Positions 17,706-25,949 of a stretch of DNA of 50,397 nucleotides are shown in pieces. Within the stretch, counting starts at the first letter, position 1. The number at the start of each line of letters is the position of its first letter. Below the pieces are notes generated by a model. That model was not told where the DNA came from and did not search any database. It saw nothing but the letters and a program-made list of their open reading frames with translations. Origin of the DNA: Alistipes sp. (GTDB lineage Bacteria > Bacteroidota > Bacteroidia > Bacteroidales > Rikenellaceae); contig JAFYRX010000052.1 in the NCBI GenBank assembly GCA_017546725.1, positions 1 through 50,397 of the forward strand, read 5' to 3'. The translations under genes were made by a program, and so were the position numbers.

Positions 17706-17831
17706 TTAACAATAATAAACAGTTGTAACTACTTGATTTACATCTACATCACAAATTGAAAAATAATCTCTTGACTGCCAAATCTTACTTGGATTCGCAG
17801 CAGACACGACTATCTTCATTTGCTTAGACAT
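17706..17831 (-). CDS. Putative 41-aa leader peptide of the pyrC operon
   Basis: The frame begins MSKQMKIVV about 15-20 nt after the predicted transcription start and ends VNQVVTTVYYC, followed by TAA and then 5 nt to the attenuator stem. A ribosome that reaches this stop would cover the stem's left arm and favour readthrough into pyrC. The last codons are U-rich (GTTTATTATTGT), which could slow polymerase when UTP is low, as in E. coli pyrBI. It contains one Trp and no run of a single regulatory amino acid. I do not recognise a homologous protein. Translation is inferred from position, length and a well-placed ATG, not from similarity. Confidence 0.55.
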   Translation of the reverse strand: MSKQMKIVVSAANPSKIWQSRDYFSICDVDVNQVVTTVYYC

Positions 17832-17851
17832 ATCTCACCATTAAATTTGTG

Positions 17852-17886
17852 CAAAGTTAAGAAAAATATTTCAATCTTCGCACAAA
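17852..17886 (-). promoter_or_regulatory. Promoter of the pyrC-carA-carB-pyrK-pyrD operon
   Basis: TAACTTTG (17852-17859, minus strand) is an exact TAnnTTTG match. TTTG at 17883-17886 lies 23 bp upstream, a slightly long spacer. Transcription would begin near 17846, giving a leader of about 175 nt before pyrC. Confidence 0.65.
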
Positions 17887-17959
17887 AACACCCAACTTTT
17901 ATGCAATATTTTCCTTTATTTTCATACTCTTGTTTCACAAGTTGCACACGATGTATTTT

Positions 17960-20900
17960 TTAGAACACAATCCTCACACCTAACTGCATACGCCAACGTG
18001 ACATCAAGTCGTTGGGTGTTAGGTCGCTACTTGTAAAACGATACACAGCCTCACCATCCTGCTCCGACACAATGTTTACGGGTTGCAGACGCACATTACC
18101 CACATTGTAATAACTGCCCCAATGGCGGCACAGCATATTACCAAAATTCATCACATCCAACGTCACCTCCACTTTGCGCGATGTCTCACGGCCAAAATAG
18201 AATCCGTGCGCCAAATGCAAATCTATACGACTCTCCGCAGGAGCCTGCATTGCATTACGCTTAGAGAATTGACCTCTATTCTCACGCAGATATCGGTCTG
18301 ACTCTATAAAATCGTTCCATTTCTGGCGTGACACATCATCCGCAAATCGCATACGCGAGAGTTCCTCCTCAGTCGGAATATACATCAGCGTCGAACCAAA
18401 CACTCCATCACCATTAAAATCCACCGACTCGCCAAACGTGAGCGAATAACGCTGCCCAGACGAGAGTTGATACACAGCACTCGCTGTTACGTCAAACAAT
18501 CTTGCATATCGCTTATGATACGTCGCCGACAACGACAACTTATGTGGCACATCGTACGACGAAAGGCTCAACTCGGGCTCATTCAAATCGAGCGCATAAG
18601 TGCGACTCCAATTCGACGATGATGAGGTCGAGGGCACATCACACACTGCATACGAGTGGCCAAATATATACGACGCAGTCACATCCAATCCCATCGCAAA
18701 ACGCTTCGCCACACTCGCCGACAAAGAATAAGAGTAGCCCTTCGAGGTATTATCCATATAATATATAGCCGAATAACCTGACTGCACCTTCTTCATTGCT
18801 GGCACACCCGAAGTCTCAACACCTGCCACAGCATATACTTTATCACCCACATTCTCTACTGCCAAATTCCTAAACACAACACCATTCAGCACCTTCGTAT
18901 ATAACGCCTCTGCGCGCAGTGTCCAACCATCCAAAGTCGAATACTCCACAACTGCATTTGCCTTAAAGTTTTGCGGATAACGAAAATCACGGCCCATAGC
19001 ATTAAGCATAAAGGTTGTATTCGACAACGATGTAGGCGAAGGCTCTGTCGTAAACGGATTAGCCGTCTCCACAACCTTACCGTTCTGCATAGGAGCGGTC
19101 AATCGCAAACCCTTCTGCTCGACACCCGTATTTGAGTAATTATTCACAACCCATATAAACGGCACCTGTCCTGTAAAGATTCCTGCGCCACCTTCAACTG
19201 ACAACACACCCTCATCATAATATTTTCGCCACATCAAACCCACACGCGGCGAGAGCAACAACTGCGTTTCGGGCACATCACCAATTCTTACACCATATTT
19301 TGCCGCCAAATCTCCCTCATTAAACTCCTTGTTAGGTGTCGGCGTATTAAATATGGCGGGTAGGGTAGCACGAACGCCATAAGTAAGTTGAAGACCTCGC
19401 CCTAAATCCCAATTATCCTGTGCATATACATTAAACTCCGCAGCCTTAAATCGTGGGCCCCAAGTTGTTGTACCCGTAACAGCAGGGTCCGTATAGTTAT
19501 ACTCATACATTGCCGCCATATCCTGCTCAAAATCAGCCACTGAGTTATAGGTATATGTACCCAACGAATTGGCAAGATATAGATTATGGATATTATACAA
19601 TTCGTGGTGCATTCCAAAGACTACAGAGTGCGCTCCTCTCTCCCAAATCAAGTTATCGGTCAATGTCAAAACATTCTGCTTCAACGAATTGACTCCCGCA
19701 TAACGATTATTGCCGATATTTAGTGTTACACCACCCGTCGTACCCGTATTTTTTATAATCACACTCGGCATCTTACCCTCAACATCAGGCTTACGACCAT
19801 CCTCCACTCGCGAAAGTCCCACCTTCAGCGTATTGTGCAAATCATCCGCCACACGCGACTCCAACGACAACGACAAATGGTGCGCCGAACTATAATTAGC
19901 ATACCCAGAACCTACAAACGTAAACGACGACAGCGAATTAGCATACTCTTCGGCTGCAGCATCCAAATAACTGTAACTTGCCGACAGGTGATTATGCTTA
20001 TTGATATGCCAATCCACATTTGCCAACAACGAAACCGACTTTCGCTCTACATCACGACGCGAATATCCACCTCCATCATATCCTGTTAGAGCCTTATACC
20101 GTGCTGCAACTCTATCCAACTCACTCTGCTGCAATGCCACGCCATCAAATCCCAGATAGTGCGACGAGGGCGATGAGTTGATATTATACTCTCCGCTCAC
20201 AAAGAAAAACAACTTATCCTTAACTATCGGACCTCCAAACGTAACACCGTGAATACGCGATGCTTGTTGTTCCAATTTCTCTCTATGTTCGACATCACGA
20301 CCTGCCGTCGTACCATAAAAATCCTGATTATTATAATAGGTATATGCGCTACCCGCAAAACTATTTGTTCCCGACTTGGTAATGGCATTTATCATTCCAC
20401 CGCCAAAACCACTACGGCGGACATCATACGATGCGACAGCCACCTCAATCTGCTCGATGGCATCCAGCGATACGGGATTAGCATTTGACAAACCGCCGTG
20501 CGTACCCGATGATGATAAACCATACATATCGTTATTCGCCACACCATTGACCATAAACGAGTTATAACGATTAGCCACACCGCCGAACGACATACCACCA
20601 CCTCTTACAGAATTGGCCTGCGGCATCAACCTCACAACATCATACAACGAACGCGATACAGTCGGCATCATCTCAATTTGTTGCTTGTCAAAATTCTCCG
20701 TTACACCGGCCGACTTCACCGTCTGCGCCGCAACTACTATCTCATCAAGCGACACCGCGCTCTCCTTCATCGTCACATTTTCTGTCCTCGTTTCACCAAG
20801 ACGCAATACCACACCAGAGGCCTTATAGGGCTCATAGCCTATAAACTCCACCGTCATCACATAACCATCATCAGGCTTGATGCCGTGCATAGAGTATCGA

Positions 20901-21082
20901 CCGTCACGATTGACGATAGCATAATATTCAACACCTGTTTTGGGCTGTTGGAGCAAGACCGCTGCTCCTGCAAGTGGCTTTTTAGCCGAATCAGTCACTA
21001 CACCTCTCAAAGATGCAGTAGTTATTTGTGCCGACACTTCAAGGCACAATAATGCCATTAAAAGACAAAGATAATTCTTCAT
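17960..21082 (-). CDS. TonB-dependent outer-membrane receptor, Oar-like, with N-terminal carboxypeptidase-regulatory domain
   Basis: The start at 21082 (MKNYLCLLMALLCLEVSA) gives a clear signal peptide and 1040 aa; a Met 6 codons earlier is less likely. Residues about 24-110 form the carboxypeptidase-regulatory-like fold (LRGVVTDSAKKPLAGAAVLL). The plug domain follows (DEIVVAAQTVKSAG, VRGGGMSFGGVANRYNSFMVNG), and then a long beta barrel ending in GVRIVF, an outer-membrane C-terminal signature. It resembles Oar-type receptors more than SusC, and no susD lies nearby, so it is not part of a glycan utilisation locus. The substrate is unknown. It has its own promoter at 21189-21218 and diverges from the VTT-domain gene. 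Confidence 0.85.
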   Translation of the reverse strand: MKNYLCLLMALLCLEVSAQITTASLRGVVTDSAKKPLAGAAVLLQQPKTGVEYYAIVNRDGRYSMHGIKPDDGYVMTVEFIGYEPYKASGVVLRLGETRTENVTMKESAVSLDEIVVAAQTVKSAGVTENFDKQQIEMMPTVSRSLYDVVRLMPQANSVRGGGMSFGGVANRYNSFMVNGVANNDMYGLSSSGTHGGLSNANPVSLDAIEQIEVAVASYDVRRSGFGGGMINAITKSGTNSFAGSAYTYYNNQDFYGTTAGRDVEHREKLEQQASRIHGVTFGGPIVKDKLFFFVSGEYNINSSPSSHYLGFDGVALQQSELDRVAARYKALTGYDGGGYSRRDVERKSVSLLANVDWHINKHNHLSASYSYLDAAAEEYANSLSSFTFVGSGYANYSSAHHLSLSLESRVADDLHNTLKVGLSRVEDGRKPDVEGKMPSVIIKNTGTTGGVTLNIGNNRYAGVNSLKQNVLTLTDNLIWERGAHSVVFGMHHELYNIHNLYLANSLGTYTYNSVADFEQDMAAMYEYNYTDPAVTGTTTWGPRFKAAEFNVYAQDNWDLGRGLQLTYGVRATLPAIFNTPTPNKEFNEGDLAAKYGVRIGDVPETQLLLSPRVGLMWRKYYDEGVLSVEGGAGIFTGQVPFIWVVNNYSNTGVEQKGLRLTAPMQNGKVVETANPFTTEPSPTSLSNTTFMLNAMGRDFRYPQNFKANAVVEYSTLDGWTLRAEALYTKVLNGVVFRNLAVENVGDKVYAVAGVETSGVPAMKKVQSGYSAIYYMDNTSKGYSYSLSASVAKRFAMGLDVTASYIFGHSYAVCDVPSTSSSSNWSRTYALDLNEPELSLSSYDVPHKLSLSATYHKRYARLFDVTASAVYQLSSGQRYSLTFGESVDFNGDGVFGSTLMYIPTEEELSRMRFADDVSRQKWNDFIESDRYLRENRGQFSKRNAMQAPAESRIDLHLAHGFYFGRETSRKVEVTLDVMNFGNMLCRHWGSYYNVGNVRLQPVNIVSEQDGEAVYRFTSSDLTPNDLMSRWRMQLGVRIVF

Positions 21083-21188
21083 TTCAATCTGTTTGGGCAC
21101 CTATTTACGATGCAAGTTCTACACATATTCCCCGCCTATACATTTTAAGTCACCTTATACGACCACCGTACACTGCAGAGTATCGTTG

Positions 21189-21218
21189 CAAATATAATAA
21201 AAAAAGACATTCGCACAA
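21189..21218 (-). promoter_or_regulatory. Promoter of the TonB-dependent receptor gene
   Basis: TATATTTG at 21189-21196 (minus strand) and TTG at 21216-21218 have a 19-bp spacer. The predicted 5' UTR is about 100 nt. Confidence 0.6.
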
Positions 21219-21303
21219 CACTCTGCAACCATTTTTACTCATTCGCGCACAATTTGCACACAAAATCTAACAACATATTAACACAAAGAGCGATAAAATT
21301 CTT

Positions 21304-21311
21304 ACTTTTGC
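21304..21311 (+). promoter_or_regulatory. -7 element upstream of the VTT-domain gene
   Basis: TACTTTTG matches TAnnTTTG and is followed by CAC. The ATG at 21329 is 17 nt downstream, which supports that start over one at 21254. No clear -33 element is seen. Confidence 0.45.
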
Positions 21312-21328
21312 ACTCACAACTTTTCCTT

Positions 21329-21790
21329 ATGGATGCTTTAATTGATTTTTTCATCGAGTGGGGTTATATCGGCCTTTTTCTATCAGCACTTATTGCTGGT
21401 AGCATACTCCCATTCTCTTCCGAAGTCGTTCTTACGGTTTTGGTGCAGATGGGAGCCGACCCGACCATAAGCCTGCTCTCGGCATCCATAGGCAATACTG
21501 TCGGCGGTCTTATCTGCTATTGGCTTGGCTACCTGGGCAATATGGAGTGGATTGAACGCTGGCTCAAAATCGACAAACAGAAGATGGACAAAGTATCTGG
21601 CTTCGTGCAAAAGCGTGGTGCGTGGATGGGCCTATTTGGTGTTCTACCTTGGGTTGGCGAGGTTATCATTGTCCTTTTGGGCCTTATGCGTGCCAATGTA
21701 TATATCACCACCATCACGATGTTCATCGGCAAATTTGTCCGCTATCTATTGCTACTATACGCCTTGCAAGGTATCAACTCACTGTTTTAA
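21329..21790 (+). CDS. YqaA/DedA-type VTT-domain membrane protein
   Basis: A 153-aa protein started at MDALIDFFIEWGYIGLF. It has hydrophobic segments at about 10-35, 45-65, 105-125 and 130-150. Family motifs include SALIAGSILPFSSEVVL (the re-entrant region) and GNTVGGLICYWLGYLG. The short length fits the YqaA branch of the SNARE-associated (VTT) superfamily, whose larger DedA members act in lipid-carrier or phospholipid movement. An earlier in-frame start at 21254 would add residues upstream of the -7 element at 21304-21311. The exact function is unknown. Confidence 0.85.
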   Translation: MDALIDFFIEWGYIGLFLSALIAGSILPFSSEVVLTVLVQMGADPTISLLSASIGNTVGGLICYWLGYLGNMEWIERWLKIDKQKMDKVSGFVQKRGAWMGLFGVLPWVGEVIIVLLGLMRANVYITTITMFIGKFVRYLLLLYALQGINSLF

Positions 21791-21848
21791 TTATAGGTAA
21801 TCCCACCCCCGTCTCATTTTTCACTACCAAAATAGTGTTTTGGTGCAA

Positions 21849-21892
21849 AGTTTGAATATTAGCCCATTGAATTAATAGGCAAACTTCAAACT
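21849..21892 (+). promoter_or_regulatory. Inverted repeat ending at the DUF3575 start codon
   Basis: AGTTTGAA (21849-21856) pairs with TTCAAACT (21885-21892), whose right end abuts the ATG at 21893. TATTA (21857-21861) and TAATA (21773-77-like positions 21873-21877) can pair inside. If transcribed, the fold would place the start region in a stem. It could instead be an operator. Confidence 0.35.
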
Positions 21893-22465
21893 ATGAGAAA
21901 ATTTCTACTTTTACTGCTGTCACTTACAGCATTTATCGGACAGAGTGATGCACAGAATGTAGGTCTTAAGAGCAACATTCTCTATTCAGCCACAGCATCA
22001 CCTAACTTGGGTGTTGAGATTGGTTTAGGTCCTCAAACGACCATCGACATCTCGGCAGGTTTCAATCCATTCAAATTCTCTAACAATCGTCAGTGGCGTC
22101 ATTGGCTCGTACAACCCGAGTTTCGCTGGTGGACGTGCGAACGTTTTGGTGGTCACTTTCTGGCTGGTCATCTTATTGGCGGCGGATTCAATGTCGGCAA
22201 CGTATCATTCTTCCCCTTCAGTATGTGGGATGCGTTGGAAAATAATCGACTGAGAGGCCACGCCTTTGGTGGAGGTATAGGTTATGGTTATGCTTGGATG
22301 TTGAGTAAACACTGGAATCTCGAGGCCGAGGTTGGCGTAGGTTACGTTCACGCCTGGTACGACCAATATGAATATCAGGACGGCGGCGCGAAGTTAGCCT
22401 CTGACCTAAATAAAAACTATTGGGGTATAACCAAACTCTCCATTTCATTCGTTTATCTATTCTAA
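21893..22465 (+). CDS. DUF3575 outer-membrane protein
   Basis: A 190-aa protein with a signal peptide (about 1-20, ending SDAQN). DUF3575 follows, a small beta-barrel-like family of Bacteroidota: NVGLKSNILYSATASPNLGVEIGL, WLVQPEFRWWTCERFGGHF, AFGGGIGYGYAWMLSKHWNLEAEVGVGY, and a terminal aromatic in VYLF. In many Bacteroidales, DUF3575 and DUF3868 genes head fimbriae (FimA/Mfa1-type) clusters. Here the DUF3868 gene follows after 12 nt, but no fimbrillin follows. A role in surface assembly or anchoring is inferred from that association only. Confidence 0.85.
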   Translation: MRKFLLLLLSLTAFIGQSDAQNVGLKSNILYSATASPNLGVEIGLGPQTTIDISAGFNPFKFSNNRQWRHWLVQPEFRWWTCERFGGHFLAGHLIGGGFNVGNVSFFPFSMWDALENNRLRGHAFGGGIGYGYAWMLSKHWNLEAEVGVGYVHAWYDQYEYQDGGAKLASDLNKNYWGITKLSISFVYLF

Positions 22466-22477
22466 AAACCGACTGCA

Positions 22478-23947
22478 ATGAAACATATTACTAAATATCT
22501 ACTCCTTGCCTGCTGTACGCTACTTTTTGCACTCACCTTGCAGGCACAAAACAGCGTCACCGCCAATGGCGTCAGCGTTGATGACATCACAATGAAACAA
22601 GCCAACGGACGTCTCGACATCGCAATGGTCTTCGATATGAGCAATCTGCACGTACGTTCTAATCGTTCGTTGCGCATTACTCCATTACTCTCCGATGGTC
22701 GTGAGATGTTACAACTTCCCGCCGTCATCATCGATGGTCGTCGCCGTAGTATCATCCACGAGCGTCACGCCGACGATATCTTCCCTTCGGCCGACACCTA
22801 TGTTCGCCGTAAGAATCGCAGCGAGCAAGCGCTGGAATACGACGCCAATGTAACATATCAGCCGTGGATGGCCAATGCCGAATTGATTCTCCGCGAGGAG
22901 TGGTGTGCTTGCCACGACGCACCTTACACTGAAGATTTATTAGCCATAGCATCTATGCCAAAAACCACGCAGCAGGGTAGTGATGCAGACCATCAACAGG
23001 CCATCGTTACCGATGCCAAACCTAAAATGGCCTATGCTATGCCCTCTGCCAATGACAATCCGAGTCCTATACATTACGATGCGGCGATTTACTTTCACGT
23101 GAACAAAAGCGACATTATTCCCTCATATATGGGCAATCAGCACACCATAGACTCTTTACGTACCCTCTTTGCCAACAGCAAAGATATCAAGGCTGTAAAA
23201 CTTATGGGTTACGCATCGCCAGAAGGACCTTTACCATTCAACAAATCGTTGGCCGCAAAGCGTGCTACTGCCATCAAGGACTATATGGCAAAGAATAATA
23301 TCGGAACGTCTGTTCCCGTCACAGTCGATTCTGCGACAACAGATTGGGCTACAATCAAGGATTGGCTTACAGCATCTCGCATCGAGAATTATTTGAAGAT
23401 TATCGCCATCATCGACGACAATTCAATAGCCGAAGCCGACAAGAACGCCACCATCCGCAAGCAGTTCCCTGTCGCCTACAACTTTATGTTGCGTCAGTGG
23501 TATCCTAAGTTGCGCACAACCGATATAAGCATCGAGCATACTCCCGCAAAGATGGACGTAGCGACAGCCAAGAAGTTGCTCAACGAGAATCCTTCGCAAC
23601 TATCGCTCGAAGACATCTACCTTGTAGCACTCACATTCGATAAGGGTAGCAAGGAGTGGAACGACATTATTCTCTTGGCCGTTCAGACCTATCCTCAATC
23701 TCCTGAGGCGAGGGTTAATGCCGCCAATGTAGCAATGGCCAACGGCAACTATGCACAGGCCGCCACCTACTTGCAGGGCCTGCCCGCAACAATGCCCGAA
23801 GCTATGAACTCACGTGGTATACTCGCTATGTCACAGGGCAACTACTCGCAGGCTATGATGCTCTTTGAGGGCGCCGCAAAGGCTGGCGTTAGCGAAGCCA
23901 ACTACAACATTGGGTTGTTAAAACAACTTATGGCAGCAAAACAATAA
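22478..23947 (+). CDS. DUF3868/OmpA-like protein with C-terminal TPR-like repeats
   Basis: A 489-aa protein with a signal peptide (about 1-23, LLACCTLLFALTLQAQ). The N-terminal DUF3868 region covers about 25-160. An OmpA-like domain (about 200-300) has AIYFHVNKSDIIPSYMGN and LMGYASPEGPLPFNKSLAAKRA, the motif block used by relatives to bind peptidoglycan. The last 130 residues hold helical repeats (SPEARVNAANVAMANGNYAQA, MNSRGILAMSQGNYSQAM) of TPR type. It is co-transcribed with the DUF3575 gene. The pair usually belongs to fimbrial operons, yet none of the structural fimbrial genes are present here. The domain order is seen; the function is inferred. Confidence 0.85.
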   Translation: MKHITKYLLLACCTLLFALTLQAQNSVTANGVSVDDITMKQANGRLDIAMVFDMSNLHVRSNRSLRITPLLSDGREMLQLPAVIIDGRRRSIIHERHADDIFPSADTYVRRKNRSEQALEYDANVTYQPWMANAELILREEWCACHDAPYTEDLLAIASMPKTTQQGSDADHQQAIVTDAKPKMAYAMPSANDNPSPIHYDAAIYFHVNKSDIIPSYMGNQHTIDSLRTLFANSKDIKAVKLMGYASPEGPLPFNKSLAAKRATAIKDYMAKNNIGTSVPVTVDSATTDWATIKDWLTASRIENYLKIIAIIDDNSIAEADKNATIRKQFPVAYNFMLRQWYPKLRTTDISIEHTPAKMDVATAKKLLNENPSQLSLEDIYLVALTFDKGSKEWNDIILLAVQTYPQSPEARVNAANVAMANGNYAQAATYLQGLPATMPEAMNSRGILAMSQGNYSQAMMLFEGAAKAGVSEANYNIGLLKQLMAAKQ

Positions 23948-23967
23948 TTTAGATTTACATTAAAGAG

Positions 23968-24002
23968 AAGAGGTTGTCCGCTTTCGCAGCAGACAACCTC
24001 TT
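23968..24002. terminator. Bidirectional hairpin terminator (GAGGTTGTCC family)
   Basis: An 11-bp stem (23968-23978 with 23992-24002) carries an inner GCT/AGC pairing. It lies between the convergent stops at 23947 and 24034. The arms are nearly identical to those at 9691-9730. Confidence 0.9.
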
Positions 24003-24033
24003 TCCATATCCTTTATATTAGGCCCAAAACCTA

Positions 24034-25527
24034 TTACTTATCTCTTACACAACGCACCTGCATTCCGTTAGCACGATACATAGCCTTAACAGCCTCATAA
24101 CGGTTATTTACGGCACGCGTTGTATTCAAGTCAAAGAACAACGAATTTGACTTATTACCCTCACCAGCCGTTGCAGTCCAATAGTAACCTATCCACGGCT
24201 TCGGCACATTCTCATAACCATAGTCGTTTACGTTGGTCAACACACCATTCTCAAAACTACGGCGACCAGCCGCAGGCATAAACATCTTTGCTCCAGTAGC
24301 CTTATCAACCAAGTGCCAGCCATACATATTGCTCACATCACCCCAAGCGGCAGCATCCTCGCTCTCGTCAATATCAAAAGCCTCAAATACACTGCTCTCG
24401 GGCACTCGCCATCCGCGAGGACACGGGTCATATACGCTCTTCTGCTCTGCGCCCCACAAATCGGCCTTGTGTGCACCATACAACCAATCGTAGTTATCGT
24501 CAGCCGAACCCAAGACGTAGGCCATAGGATTTTTAATAGCATACTCCAACGTACCCACATCATCACCATCCTCAGCATCTACATACTTATATAGTGTTGC
24601 GATAGAGTTTGTGCCAAAAATTTCCTCATCAGCATTAGCCGAGAACTTATAATCTACAGGACGAGAGAACGGGTCTTTACGGCCCCACTGATAATACATA
24701 CCATAAGAGCGATATACATCATCCTGTGTCATCGAGCCGTCACTATTGTGATATGCGCCCAAATTTCTATCCATAAATTCTCCAACCGATGTAACAATTG
24801 CCGTAGACTCCACATCCGAGCCTGTTGACCACAAATGCCAACTCCAAATCACCTCTCCGTCAGCATCCAACGCAGCAACAACCGCATTGCAATCGGGTGT
24901 ACGTGTATCAATTACCTTATCATCCTCGTCCTTCACATCCTCGTGGCCCAGGAAGAATGTATACTTACCCGTTGCAGCGTCATAACCGCCAAAGTTAAAC
25001 GCATTTTTCTCGTTCTGCCACAATATAACCACATCATCGGGAGTGATTCGCTCATTGCTTTCACCCTTGTGTGTCACATCAATATAGTAACGAGTATCCT
25101 TTTGTGTCAAAACATAAGAGTTTGAATACTTCTCCGAGAGGTCCATATCCTGATTCAGCAATGACAGATAAGATGATGCCTGCACAGATGTACCTGCTGC
25201 AGTATAACCTGTCAAACGCAATGTACCATTCTCCTCAACAGAATCATCATCGGCAGTATATGATTTAGGAGCGGTAACAGAGATAACACTTTTTACCAAA
25301 TCTACATTATTGATTGTCCAGCCTTTGGGACGCGCCGACACCGATACACTAACAATATTACGTGCCGTAAAAGGAATTTCTATCGTCTTTTCAAACTCAG
25401 TAACTATGCTACCAGGCATATCAAACTCAAAGTCATACACCTCTTTAGTTTCACACGACACAAAAGCCACCGATGCCACCATCAAAGCGGCAACCATTGT
25501 CCAAACACCTCGAAAAAGAGTTCTCAT
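24034..25527 (-). CDS. FISUMP-type surface lipoprotein
   Basis: A 497-aa protein with a lipoprotein signal (MVASVAFVSC, Cys25). Residues 26-150 look like Ig-like or BACON-like beta strands. The C-terminal half carries the FISUMP signatures FMDRNLGAYHNSD, YGMYYQWGRKDPF, DPCPRGWRVPESSVFEAF, YYWTATAGEGNKSNSLFF and the end MQVRCVRDK. Such domains occur in secreted Bacteroidota and Fibrobacter proteins and in some fimbrial tip or adhesin proteins. It converges on the DUF3575/DUF3868 pair, so a shared surface role is possible but unproven. It has its own promoter at 25567-25598. Confidence 0.75.
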   Translation of the reverse strand: MRTLFRGVWTMVAALMVASVAFVSCETKEVYDFEFDMPGSIVTEFEKTIEIPFTARNIVSVSVSARPKGWTINNVDLVKSVISVTAPKSYTADDDSVEENGTLRLTGYTAAGTSVQASSYLSLLNQDMDLSEKYSNSYVLTQKDTRYYIDVTHKGESNERITPDDVVILWQNEKNAFNFGGYDAATGKYTFFLGHEDVKDEDDKVIDTRTPDCNAVVAALDADGEVIWSWHLWSTGSDVESTAIVTSVGEFMDRNLGAYHNSDGSMTQDDVYRSYGMYYQWGRKDPFSRPVDYKFSANADEEIFGTNSIATLYKYVDAEDGDDVGTLEYAIKNPMAYVLGSADDNYDWLYGAHKADLWGAEQKSVYDPCPRGWRVPESSVFEAFDIDESEDAAAWGDVSNMYGWHLVDKATGAKMFMPAAGRRSFENGVLTNVNDYGYENVPKPWIGYYWTATAGEGNKSNSLFFDLNTTRAVNNRYEAVKAMYRANGMQVRCVRDK

Positions 25528-25566
25528 ATCTTGTTTCTATTCTTTAATTCACGTTCAAAATATCGG

Positions 25567-25598
25567 CAAATATACCAAAAACCTGCGAGATTGCACAA
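25567..25598 (-). promoter_or_regulatory. Promoter of the FISUMP lipoprotein gene
   Basis: TATATTTG (25567-25574, minus strand) and TTTG (25595-25598) are separated by 20 bp, a full Bacteroidota consensus. The start codon is 40 nt downstream. Confidence 0.7.
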
Positions 25599-25718
25599 AG
25601 AAATAATTAATTATTTCTCTTTCACACCTAAAATACTCAATTCATAAACGTATTAACTCGCAAATTATTATCCAATCAACAACAAATACCGATAACTTGC
25701 CTGTTTTTGTCTATCATT

Positions 25719-25919
25719 CTACCACTCGCCATTATCATCGAAATTCGGATGTTCAAAGCCATCGGTATCAACATCTTTAAACGACACATCTTCCCAATCA
25801 ACCCAATTGCCGCTTTTACGATTACTGAATCTATCCCTATCAAAGACACTAACATCCCAGTCTCTCTTTTTGGAGGGTTTATCATCACCAATCCCTAACA
25901 ACTCATCCAGAAAACCCAT
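25719..25919 (-). CDS. Small acidic, tryptophan-rich hypothetical protein
   Basis: A 66-aa protein that starts MGFLDELLGIGDDKPSKKRD and is rich in Asp and Trp (DWDVSVFDRDRF, GNWVDWEDVSFKDVD, ending FDDNGEW). It has no signal peptide or membrane segment. The ATG lies 30 nt after the O-methyltransferase stop on the same strand, so it is probably the tail gene of the dapB operon. I do not recognise a family. The balanced composition and clean start suggest a real gene. The N-terminus, with its short hydrophobic stretch FLDELLGIG, could be a docking helix. Confidence 0.65.
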   Translation of the reverse strand: MGFLDELLGIGDDKPSKKRDWDVSVFDRDRFSNRKSGNWVDWEDVSFKDVDTDGFEHPNFDDNGEW

Positions 25920-25949
25920 ACAAATTCTTTTTATTTGCGTTGATTAATT

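Noticed and set aside
17960-21082. SusC-type receptor of a polysaccharide utilisation locus
   Set aside because: No susD, glycoside hydrolase or hybrid sensor is adjacent; the pattern of plug and regulatory domain fits Oar-like receptors better.
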